Source: an uncultured Eubacterium sp. (lineage in GTDB: Bacteria; Bacillota_A; Clostridia; Lachnospirales; Lachnospiraceae). Taken from it: a DNA stretch of 64,000 nt. The notes beneath the pieces are model-generated. The model was not told where the DNA came from and made no database searches. It saw only the letters and a program-made list of their open reading frames with translations. Within the stretch, counting starts at the first letter, position 1. Every line of letters begins with the position of its first letter. The position numbers were made by a program, and so were the translations under genes. The DNA is taken from NCBI GenBank assembly GCA_910589045.1, contig CAJUSH010000003.1, positions 39,749 to 103,748 of the forward strand, in the 5' to 3' direction. Positions 1-7,029 of this stretch are shown in pieces.

Positions 1-1469
1 GCCGCCGTCAGATAGCCCTTATTAGCCGCGGTCGCCGCAATGGAGCGCGCATCCATGAGCGCCACCGATGCGATTTGTCCGTTCTGCACCTTCGAGCCCT
101 CGCGGTTCGGGAAATTGCGTGTAGAATGCCGAATTGAAAAGCCGTTGTTTGCGGGCGTATCCCCGGCGCCAAAGCAGGGACCGCAGAATGCCGTCTTCAT
201 AATCGCCCCGGTCTGCATCAGCTTCGCAGCGGCACCGTTTTTCACCAGCTCCATATAGATCGGCATACTTGCCGGATAAACACTTAACGTAAATTCGTCC
301 GGGCCGATGCTCCTGCCGGATAAAATATCCGCTGCGTCACAGATATTTTCAAAGCCTCCGCCCGCGCAGCCTGCGATAATACCCTGGTCGACGTAGAGCC
401 TGCCGTCGCGCACCTTCTCCTTCAGGTTCAGCTCCACGGCACCGTCAAAGCTGACCTTCGCCCGCTTCTCACAGTCATCTAAAATATCAATCAGATTTTC
501 GTTCAGCACACGGATTGGATAAACGTTGCTGGGATGGAAGGGCATCGCAATCATCGGCTCAATCTCATCCAGATCGATCTCGATGCAGCCGTCGTAGTAG
601 CTCACCGCCTCGGGGCGCAGCTCCTTAAACTCGCCGCTTCTGCCATGGATATCATACCACTCCTTCACCTTGCCGTCCGTACTCCAAATGGAGGAAAGGC
701 AGGTCGTCTCCGTTGTCATAACATCTATTCCGATCCGGGCATCAACACTCAGGTTCGAAACACCCGGCCCGACAAACTCCATCACCTTATTTTTTACAAA
801 GCCCCGGTCAAAGACCTCTCCGATAATCGCAAGCGCCACATCCTGCGGTCCGACGCCGGGCTTTAAACTTCCCTTCAAATAGATAGCGACAACCTCGGGC
901 ATACGGATATCATAGGTCTGGGAGAGCAGCTGCTTTACAAGCTCCGGTCCGCCCTCGCCCATCGCCATCGTTCCAAGCGCACCGTAGCGGGTATGGGAAT
1001 CCGAACCGAGAATCATCTTCCCGCCCCCGGCCAGCATCTCCCGGGCGTACTGGTGAATAACCGCCTGATGCGGGGGCACGTAAATACCGCCGTACTTTTT
1101 CGCACAGCTCAGTCCAAACATGTGGTCATCCTCATTGATCGTTCCCCCTACCGCGCACAGCGAATTGTGGCAGTTTGTCAGCACGTAGGGAATGGGAAAC
1201 CGCTCCAGTCCTGACGCGCGGGCCGTCTGGATAATACCCACAAATGTGATATCGTGGCTCGTAAGCTTATCAAATTTAATCTGAAGCCTGTCCATGCTTC
1301 CCGATGTATTATGCTCCTCTAAAACACGATACGCCAGGGTTCCCTTTTTCGCTTCCTCCCTTGCAGGCGCATTTCCCGTCTTGCTCTGTAAGCGTGCCGA
1401 CGCTTCCTCCGTATCCGCAATAATCTCACTCTCGTTTACGAGAAAGACACCGCCGTTATATAACTTCAT
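1..1469 (-). CDS. Aconitase-family hydratase, 3' end outside window
   Basis: About 489 N-terminal codons are present and the gene runs off the window edge. The translation shows the aconitase/isopropylmalate-dehydratase signature: NCHNSLCAVGG, then GSDSHTRYGALG, and near the cut edge CGPCFGAG, which supplies cysteines for the [4Fe-4S] cluster. Such enzymes isomerise hydroxy-acids by dehydration and rehydration in the cytosol. The spacing suggests the long single-chain YbhJ-like hydratase type rather than the LeuC/LeuD split form, but the substrate cannot be set from sequence. The ATG at 1469 follows a strong GGAGG ribosome binding site. It has its own promoter at 1526-1554. Confidence 0.85.
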   Translation of the reverse strand, partial: MKLYNGGVFLVNESEIIADTEEASARLQSKTGNAPAREEAKKGTLAYRVLEEHNTSGSMDRLQIKFDKLTSHDITFVGIIQTARASGLERFPIPYVLTNCHNSLCAVGGTINEDDHMFGLSCAKKYGGIYVPPHQAVIHQYAREMLAGGGKMILGSDSHTRYGALGTMAMGEGGPELVKQLLSQTYDIRMPEVVAIYLKGSLKPGVGPQDVALAIIGEVFDRGFVKNKVMEFVGPGVSNLSVDARIGIDVMTTETTCLSSIWSTDGKVKEWYDIHGRSGEFKELRPEAVSYYDGCIEIDLDEIEPMIAMPFHPSNVYPIRVLNENLIDILDDCEKRAKVSFDGAVELNLKEKVRDGRLYVDQGIIAGCAGGGFENICDAADILSGRSIGPDEFTLSVYPASMPIYMELVKNGAAAKLMQTGAIMKTAFCGPCFGAGDTPANNGFSIRHSTRNFPNREGSKVQNGQIASVALMDARSIAATAANKGYLTA

Positions 1470-1493
1470 GCTTCTTTCCTCCAATGCTATTGA

Positions 1494-1524
1494 TAACTGT
1501 TCACAGTTAATTCCTGAACAGTTA
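1494..1524 (-). promoter_or_regulatory. Inverted repeat at predicted hydratase transcription start
   Basis: Perfect 10-bp arms TAACTGTTCA (1494-1503) and TGAACAGTTA (1515-1524) are separated by 11 nt. The repeat begins right after the -10 box at 1526-1531, so it would overlap the start point. It may be an operator or a hairpin at the 5' end of the mRNA. No regulator is identified. Confidence 0.5.
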
Positions 1525-1525
1525 C

Positions 1526-1554
1526 ATTGTATATGCAAATAACAAAAAGGGCAA
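1526..1554 (-). promoter_or_regulatory. Sigma-A-type promoter of hydratase gene
   Basis: On the minus strand TTGCCC (1549-1554) and TACAAT (1526-1531) lie exactly 17 bp apart, 57 bp upstream of the ATG at 1469. The -35 box lies inside the terminator stem of the preceding gene. Confidence 0.6.
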
Positions 1555-1574
1555 CCGCTTTTTTCCGTTGCCCT
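1541..1574 (-). terminator. Intrinsic terminator of the coiled-coil gene operon
   Basis: On the minus strand AGGGCAAC and GTTGCCCT form an 8-bp stem (1549-1574) followed by TTTTTG. It ends transcripts coming from the genes at 1640-3487. Confidence 0.75.
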
Positions 1575-1639
1575 GAAAAGTAACACTATTTCCGCCACTG
1601 TCCGCACCTATGGTGTAAAGCCTGTTTACTCCTTTCAGC

Positions 1640-2494
1640 CTAATGTCTGAAAAAATGCAGCCGCGTCCGTTTTGGCGCATCCTGCGGCTTTTCATCATCC
1701 AGGCCCTCCACATCCCACGTCGCACCCGAAAGATCGATGGCGTCCTCCTGCTTTTCTGCCGGCTCCGGCTCTGCTTCCGGCTTTAACCCGGCATCAGGCG
1801 CAGCAGCCTCCTCCTGCTGATTCGTTTTCTCCGATGTCTCCTGCGGCGGCTGCTCCTGCCCCTCCGGCTCTTCCTTCGGCGCTTCCTCCGGCTCAATGCC
1901 TGCATTGCGGAAATACTCGCGGTTAATGCGGATCTCCGTCTTAACATCCTCAAACTGACCCTTCTCCTTGGGCTGATCAAATCTCCTGCCGTTTTTGCGT
2001 TTTTCGCGCTCGATTTCCTTGTTGCGCTCCTCGATCAGAGAAAGATATTTTTCCGTATCTACCAGATCCTGCAGCTGCGCCTTCAACTCCAGCTGATTTG
2101 TGCGGACAATCTGCTTTTTTTCCTCCAAATCCTGGATCATGGCGTTTTGAACCTCCCGGATCTGCTCCGTCGATTCCTCCATGATCGCCTGGATATGGTT
2201 CAGCGCCTCGTCCGTGTACATGACGGAAGCGGCATAGATGTCTTCCGCCTTACGGCTGGCATCCCAGATAATTTTATCACCCTGTTTCTTATGCTCACGC
2301 TCTGCCCGGTCTCTGCTCTGCTTCGTCAGCTCATACTCCTCCATAATCTCGTAAATGCTGGAATTCAAGCGATCGATCAGCCCAAACATTTCCTGCTTAT
2401 TGACAATGATCCGGTCCTTGCTGTGAACCTCACTGCGGGAAATCAGTACGTGGATGTCACGAAGCACTTTCTCTAACTTATCCTGTGAACTCAT
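1640..2494 (-). CDS. Coiled-coil protein with acidic C-terminal tail
   Basis: A 284-residue soluble protein with no signal peptide or membrane segment. Residues about 1-175 are heptad-rich and charged, giving a long coiled coil of the general kind seen in DivIVA, V-ATPase subunit H and ATP synthase subunit b-like annotations. Residues about 195-260 are Glu/Pro/Gln-rich and probably disordered, with EEAPKEEPEG-like runs. The tail ends in a basic-aromatic RLHFFRH. It lies 33 bp downstream of the PurM-like gene and is probably co-transcribed. Function is not known to me; a scaffold or cell-division-associated role is only an inference from the coiled coil. Confidence 0.7.
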   Translation of the reverse strand: MSSQDKLEKVLRDIHVLISRSEVHSKDRIIVNKQEMFGLIDRLNSSIYEIMEEYELTKQSRDRAEREHKKQGDKIIWDASRKAEDIYAASVMYTDEALNHIQAIMEESTEQIREVQNAMIQDLEEKKQIVRTNQLELKAQLQDLVDTEKYLSLIEERNKEIEREKRKNGRRFDQPKEKGQFEDVKTEIRINREYFRNAGIEPEEAPKEEPEGQEQPPQETSEKTNQQEEAAAPDAGLKPEAEPEPAEKQEDAIDLSGATWDVEGLDDEKPQDAPKRTRLHFFRH

Positions 2495-2527
2495 TCGTTT
2501 TGGTCTTCCTCTCTATCAAACAGCCTG

Positions 2528-3487
2528 TTAAACGTAACGAATGTCTTTACTGCGCATCTCCACCAATCCAAGGGGCACCGCCCGCTCACCGGATTCGTCG
2601 ATGATATCGATGGTGCGCTCCACATCCTCCTCCGGCACGATAAAAAGCATGCCAACACCCATGTTGCATATCACGCGAAGCTGGTCAAGCGGAATGTTGC
2701 CGTCCTGATGGAGCATCAGGTAAAGCGGAGGTATATTCTGCTTCGGCTGCTTGATGACCGCACCGCAGTTTTCCGGCAGAAGCCTGCGGAGCGCCGCATC
2801 CAGCCCGCCGTGTGCTACCTGCATGCACCGGTCGATAGGGATTCCCGCCTGATAAATTGCCTCCAGCACCTTCTTATAGCAGCGCGTCGGCTGTATGAGC
2901 AGCTCCCCCAGCGTACCCTGAAGATTTTCGTAATATACCTCCATGCTCGCCTTGGTCAAAAAGAGCTTCTTTTTTGCCGTCACATATCCATTGTTATGTA
3001 ATCCGTCGGAAGCGAGCCCCATGATAACGTCAGACTGCTTCACCGGGCGTTTGCTCTGGCCCACGCCCCGATCCAGGATACCTACTGCAAAGCCCACCAT
3101 ATCGTACTGGTCGTAATGAAAAATATCCGGCAGCTCCATGATCTCGCTGCCCGCATAGGCAATTTCAATCCCTTCGCAGGCCTGTGTTGCTCCCTTTTCC
3201 ATATCCTCGACCTTATCTTTTTTCGGTCTTGCGCAGGAAATGGTGTCATAGAAAAAGAGCGGCTTTGCCCCTGACGCGACCAGATCATTGACGCAGAGTG
3301 AAACGCAGTCCTTCCCGATCGTTTCATAGCTTTCCAGCTCCGCCGCAATTGACAGCTTCCCGCTGACGCTGTGTGTTTTAGAAATCAGCACCGGATCAAT
3401 CATATTCCGGTATAAGCCGATTGATATCTCATTTGTAAGTGTGTGTAATCCAAGTCTTTCTCTCACAAATAAACCCCTGTTTTCCAT
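2528..3487 (-). CDS. Divergent PurM (AIR synthase)-like protein
   Basis: The fold of phosphoribosylformylglycinamidine cyclo-ligase is evident: IGKDCVSLCVNDLVASGAKPLFFYD, the glycine-rich DVIMGLASDGLHNNGY and CNMGVGMLF all align with PurM. However the family motifs GTDGVGTK and GGETAEMP read KTHSVSGK and AGSEIMELP here, so purine-pathway activity is doubtful. The longest frame reaches 3532 through a GTG without a ribosome binding site. I use the ATG at 3487. A GTG at 3466, which follows CAGGGG with good spacing, is an equally good start. No other pur gene is nearby. Confidence 0.75.
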   Translation of the reverse strand: MENRGLFVRERLGLHTLTNEISIGLYRNMIDPVLISKTHSVSGKLSIAAELESYETIGKDCVSLCVNDLVASGAKPLFFYDTISCARPKKDKVEDMEKGATQACEGIEIAYAGSEIMELPDIFHYDQYDMVGFAVGILDRGVGQSKRPVKQSDVIMGLASDGLHNNGYVTAKKKLFLTKASMEVYYENLQGTLGELLIQPTRCYKKVLEAIYQAGIPIDRCMQVAHGGLDAALRRLLPENCGAVIKQPKQNIPPLYLMLHQDGNIPLDQLRVICNMGVGMLFIVPEEDVERTIDIIDESGERAVPLGLVEMRSKDIRYV

Positions 3488-3674
3488 ATTTTTTGCTGTC
3501 CGTATATTGTCTGCTAATCCCATTATACGCACTGCGGTATACTAAGTATTCTAACATTTCTCCGACTTTTTTCCTACCTCTTTTTTATCGGAACCGCAAA
3601 AATTATTCGACAAATTTTTCTGTGTTAATATAAAGCTTCAATTATTAAGTCACACAATATCTTAAGCTTCACCG

Positions 3675-3880
3675 CTGTCAAACACGTGGGAGGCCGCACG
3701 CACGGCACCCTCCCACGTGTTGAACACGCCAGACGTGTCCGGCACGTCAGGGGATCGCCCCACTCTGCTTTTCATTTTTCTTTTCATTCTTCTTTTTTTA
3801 GTGCAAAGGCGCCAGGCCGCACCCCTTCGGCAAATGCCCCAAATCCCCGAAAATCTGCCGCGGGGAAGTGGGGCACTTTC
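3675..3880. repeat. GC-rich block of hairpins at the 5' end of the surface-protein gene
   Basis: Three inverted repeats lie in about 200 bp of GC-rich DNA between AT-rich upstream sequence and the Ig-like coding region. The first has perfect 13-bp arms at 3681-3693 and 3709-3721 (AACACGTGGGAGG). The second is an imperfect hairpin around 3730-3750 with GACGTG and CACGTC arms. The third has 15-nt arms at 3835-3849 and 3861-3875 with two mismatches. I find no homology or transposase. It could be a small structured element, a recombination junction or an assembly join. Confidence 0.6.
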
Positions 3881-6026
3881 TGATAGTACTGTAGTCAAAG
3901 TGACCTTCAAGAACAGCAAAACCAAGAAGACTACCTCAAAGAAATACCGCTGCGTAGTCAAGGCTGCTAAGGACACACCGGATACACCGGTTGAGGAGGC
4001 ACTGGCAATCTCCGAGGTAAAGCAGACCGCTTCCAACGCAATCAACGTTACCTTCAACAAGGACGTGTCGAAGGAAGTGACGGCAGAAAATTTAACTATT
4101 TTCTCTGACAATGCTGCTGCTTTACAGCTTGCTGTAAAGAGTATTACCTTTTCCGCAGACGGAAAGAGTGCAAATGTAGTAATTTTCGGCAATTTTATTG
4201 ACGGAACTACTTACAAGGTATCTTACACAACGCTTGAGGCAACCTTCCCTGCTTCCGTAGGCGCTGTTACAAACGTTACCATCAACACAACAACCGCACA
4301 GCAGAACGTTGCAACTCCCATCAAGTTCCAGCTTTTTGATGCAAACGGTATTGACGTAACACCCAGCATTAACCTGGATGCTTACACCTCCATCACCATC
4401 AGCGGAAACTATGCAACGGCTGAGATCAACAAGCCTTCCACCGCGAAGATAACGCTTGATACCATCGGTATGATCGCAACCGTTACCGTTACCTACAATG
4501 CAAATACTGCGGATTCCGTAGATGTATCTACAACCCAGGATATTACCTGTGTAGATGCAAAGGCTATGATCGGAAAGGCATTATTTGCGGTTGCAAAGGA
4601 TAGCGATGTAAATAAAAACAGCCAGTGTGCAAAATTCTACCAGGGCTTAAGCGATACTTCCGCAAAGGTTGCTGTCGGTGCTTCTGCCAGCAGCATCTAC
4701 TTCTGCGCAACGGATGATAACGGGGACGTGATTTCCTACGATTCTTACGATGTAGAGTCTTCAAACGACAATATCGTTATCGCCAGCGTTACGAAGGATA
4801 CGGGCAAATACGCGATCATCACGGCAGGCGGAAATAACATCGGCTCTGCGCAGTTAAATATTACTGCAACCAAAAACGGCAAGGCCACCTACTATGTAAT
4901 TCCTGTTACTACCTACAAGAAGGGTCTTGCGACTAAAATGACGGTTGAGACCACCCGCACATCCATGTCAGACTCTATGGATCCGGACTACTCCGCAACG
5001 ATCACCGCTAAGTTATACGATGCGGCAGACGAGCTGATCGAAACCGGCTCCTATATCGGAGAGTGCAAGACAGATGCGGCAGTTCCTGCAGAGATTCAGC
5101 CTATCAACGTAAGCAACACCAAGAAGGGTGAATTTAAGGTTACCGCTCATAATGCAACCGCAAAGACTTACACCTTTGAGATTTCCGGCTCTGACAACAT
5201 TGACAACTCCAAGGCAATCATGAAGCGCATTACAATTTCCGTAAGCAAGCTGCCGAATAACTTACAGAACGTAAGCTATCAGCTTGAGGTTACCAAGCCG
5301 ACACTTGATATCGCAAAGGCTGATGAGAGAACCACAAAGGTTCGGCTTTACGCAATCTGCAACGGTCTCTTCGCCGGATATGTAAGACATGATGACTTTA
5401 CAAAGATCGGCGGAAAGTCCATCACCGATTCGAAGCAGCAGATCCAAAGCGTTTCTGCAAGCGCTATCTTCGGTACTGTAACACTGGATGTTGCAAACAG
5501 CAGCTTAGTAGCAACCGGTGATGCCATTACAGCGGCTGATATGGATGACATGGGATCTATTGTTGGTTTTGACTTAAATTCAGTCATGATAGGCACAGAC
5601 GGGGATTCAAACTCTGTAAATGCACGCCCGGACGGCAAGGGTGACGTTGCAAGAACCGGCAGCTATACCATCCGCTTTGATCTGAAACTTGGCAGCAATA
5701 AGGTCGTATCAAAGACTGCCGGAATTACTGTAAAGAACTCTTATACACAGCCGACAATCAAAGTCCTCTCAACCAAGGTAGATACATTAACCCCTGATGC
5801 TATCATCAACGACGGTCATCTTTCTACCAATGTTGATATGAACAATGACACAAACAGCTATGTATCAATCCTGAGCTTCTTTGATGCAAATTACAATGAA
5901 ATTACATCTGCAACAAACACTAAGGGTGACAGAATGACTGTCAGATATGCATCCGTAGTAGATAACATCGGCGACGAAGTATGGATCTTCTATGTTCCGG
6001 TTAACGCTACATTCATCCAGAACTAA
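3717..6026 (+). CDS. Ig-like repeat surface (S-layer-like) protein, 5' truncated
   Basis: The frame is open for 769 codons, but only from about 3885 does it look like the native protein: Lys/Thr/Ala-rich beta-sandwich repeats such as AISEVKQTASNAINVTFNKD and ADGKSANVVI, typical of bacterial Ig-like and S-layer domains. Codon use is strongly biased (GCA, AAG, TAC, ATC), as in an abundant protein. The ATG at 3717 lies inside a hairpin arm, has no ribosome binding site, and residues 1-57 carry no believable signal peptide. The true N-terminus, export signal and promoter therefore appear to be missing. It may be a silent cassette, a pseudogene or an assembly chimera. No SLH, cell-wall-binding or LPxTG anchor is visible. 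Confidence 0.65.
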   Translation: MLNTPDVSGTSGDRPTLLFIFLFILLFLVQRRQAAPLRQMPQIPENLPRGSGALSDSTVVKVTFKNSKTKKTTSKKYRCVVKAAKDTPDTPVEEALAISEVKQTASNAINVTFNKDVSKEVTAENLTIFSDNAAALQLAVKSITFSADGKSANVVIFGNFIDGTTYKVSYTTLEATFPASVGAVTNVTINTTTAQQNVATPIKFQLFDANGIDVTPSINLDAYTSITISGNYATAEINKPSTAKITLDTIGMIATVTVTYNANTADSVDVSTTQDITCVDAKAMIGKALFAVAKDSDVNKNSQCAKFYQGLSDTSAKVAVGASASSIYFCATDDNGDVISYDSYDVESSNDNIVIASVTKDTGKYAIITAGGNNIGSAQLNITATKNGKATYYVIPVTTYKKGLATKMTVETTRTSMSDSMDPDYSATITAKLYDAADELIETGSYIGECKTDAAVPAEIQPINVSNTKKGEFKVTAHNATAKTYTFEISGSDNIDNSKAIMKRITISVSKLPNNLQNVSYQLEVTKPTLDIAKADERTTKVRLYAICNGLFAGYVRHDDFTKIGGKSITDSKQQIQSVSASAIFGTVTLDVANSSLVATGDAITAADMDDMGSIVGFDLNSVMIGTDGDSNSVNARPDGKGDVARTGSYTIRFDLKLGSNKVVSKTAGITVKNSYTQPTIKVLSTKVDTLTPDAIINDGHLSTNVDMNNDTNSYVSILSFFDANYNEITSATNTKGDRMTVRYASVVDNIGDEVWIFYVPVNATFIQN

Positions 6027-6045
6027 TTTCATGATTCCAAACATA

Positions 6046-6075
6046 AAGGAGCTGCCGCCCTGGCGGCTCCTTTTG
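6046..6075 (+). terminator. Intrinsic terminator after surface-protein gene
   Basis: GGAGC...CCGCC pairs with GGCGGCTCC (9-bp stem with a 3-nt bulge) and is followed by TTTTG, 20 bp after the stop codon. Confidence 0.8.
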
Positions 6076-6098
6076 ATTCTATCTGACAGGAGGCAATT

Positions 6099-6755
6099 AT
6101 GAAAAAACGTAAATTGATATATCGGATGCTTGCCCTGCTTCTGCTGGCTCTCATATCCATGAACATTCAGGTTCCCCAGGCACAGGCAGCGACAAAATTC
6201 AATGCAAAGACCGCAAAAAAGAATTTAACCCTGAAGTATTACGAGCGCTCCGACGGCATTCTGCTCATCTGTAAAAACAAAAACGACTACCCCGTAAAGC
6301 TGGAGGGCAAGGTTACGTTCCTGGATGCCGGGAAAAATAACCTCGCCATTTCGGAGGATCAGAATAACTGCCTTGGCGCAAAGCAGACCTGTGCACTCTT
6401 TTACAAGGCACCTGCGGACGGCAACTCAAGCTATATGGCATACAGCTCCTACAAAAAGAGCCTGAAGGTAAGTAAATGCCCGTACAAGAGCTACAGCTCC
6501 AAGATCAAAGCCTCCACGGATCTGCATCCCACAGGCTTTGATCTGTCCGTATCAAACAAATCGTCTAAAAAATTAAATGTCATACGCATATCCCTTGTTA
6601 TATACGGTGATTCCGGAGACATTACAGGCTACATACAAAAATACGCGACCTGCTACGACAAGGATACATCCATTACGGAAACGGTCGATTACCCTGTATC
6701 CTGCACCAGTCACAAAAAAATAAAAGTGTATGTAGACACAGCCTATAAATATTAA
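6099..6755 (+). CDS. Small secreted protein of unknown function
   Basis: A 218-residue protein with a clear signal peptide: MKKRK, then a hydrophobic stretch (LLALLLLALISM) and a likely cleavage after AQA near residue 30. The mature part has two beta-rich segments (about 32-125 and 130-218) resembling FxLYD-type extracellular folds, with residues such as VKLEGKVTFLDAGKNNL and LNVIRISLVIYGDSGDI that look like duplicated units. A few cysteines occur. It follows the surface-protein gene and its terminator and has an AGGAGG site just upstream (CAGGAGGCAATT then ATG). A role in the cell envelope is inferred from export and context only. Confidence 0.7.
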   Translation: MKKRKLIYRMLALLLLALISMNIQVPQAQAATKFNAKTAKKNLTLKYYERSDGILLICKNKNDYPVKLEGKVTFLDAGKNNLAISEDQNNCLGAKQTCALFYKAPADGNSSYMAYSSYKKSLKVSKCPYKSYSSKIKASTDLHPTGFDLSVSNKSSKKLNVIRISLVIYGDSGDITGYIQKYATCYDKDTSITETVDYPVSCTSHKKIKVYVDTAYKY

Positions 6756-6782
6756 AATTATTCTAATTCCCTTTCATTTTTT

Positions 6783-6826
6783 AAGGCTCTAACGTATTGT
6801 ACATGTTCAACACGTCAGAGCCTTTT
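6783..6826 (+). terminator. Intrinsic terminator of the small secreted-protein gene
   Basis: Perfect 8-bp arms AAGGCTCT (6783-6790) and AGAGCCTT (6817-6824), extended by an inner ACGT/ACGT pairing, followed by TTTT. The rest of the gap to 7003 is AT-rich with one small hairpin (AACCGG-CCGGTT near 6857-6872). Confidence 0.75.
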
Positions 6827-7002
6827 CGTTTCCGGCTTTTTCGCCTCCCAAACCGGTTTTTTCCGGTTCATTTACATCTTTTCGCAAAATTTTTAACTTT
6901 ACAGCGCTTCTGTCTTTGAGCTATACTACACCATAACCTGAAGCGGAATCTATTTCGTTTCCACGTATTGAACACTCATTTTGTGCAGATAATATTAAAA
7001 TT

Positions 7003-7029
7003 CAAAAGCCTTCATCTAAATTGTGAAGG
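7003..7029 (-). terminator. Probable terminator of chemotaxis receptor gene
   Basis: On the minus strand CCTTCA (7024-7029) and TGAAGG (7009-7014) form a short stem overlapping the stop codon, followed by CTTTTG. The stem is short, so confidence is moderate. Confidence 0.45.

Noticed and set aside
3662..4192. A 176-codon minus-strand frame across the surface-protein 5' region
   Set aside because: It mirrors the plus-strand Thr/Val/Lys-rich repeats, has no start signal and looks like a shadow.
6857..6872. AACCGG-TTTTTT-CCGGTT as a terminator
   Set aside because: The six-base T stretch is the loop and not a tail; no gene ends directly before it.
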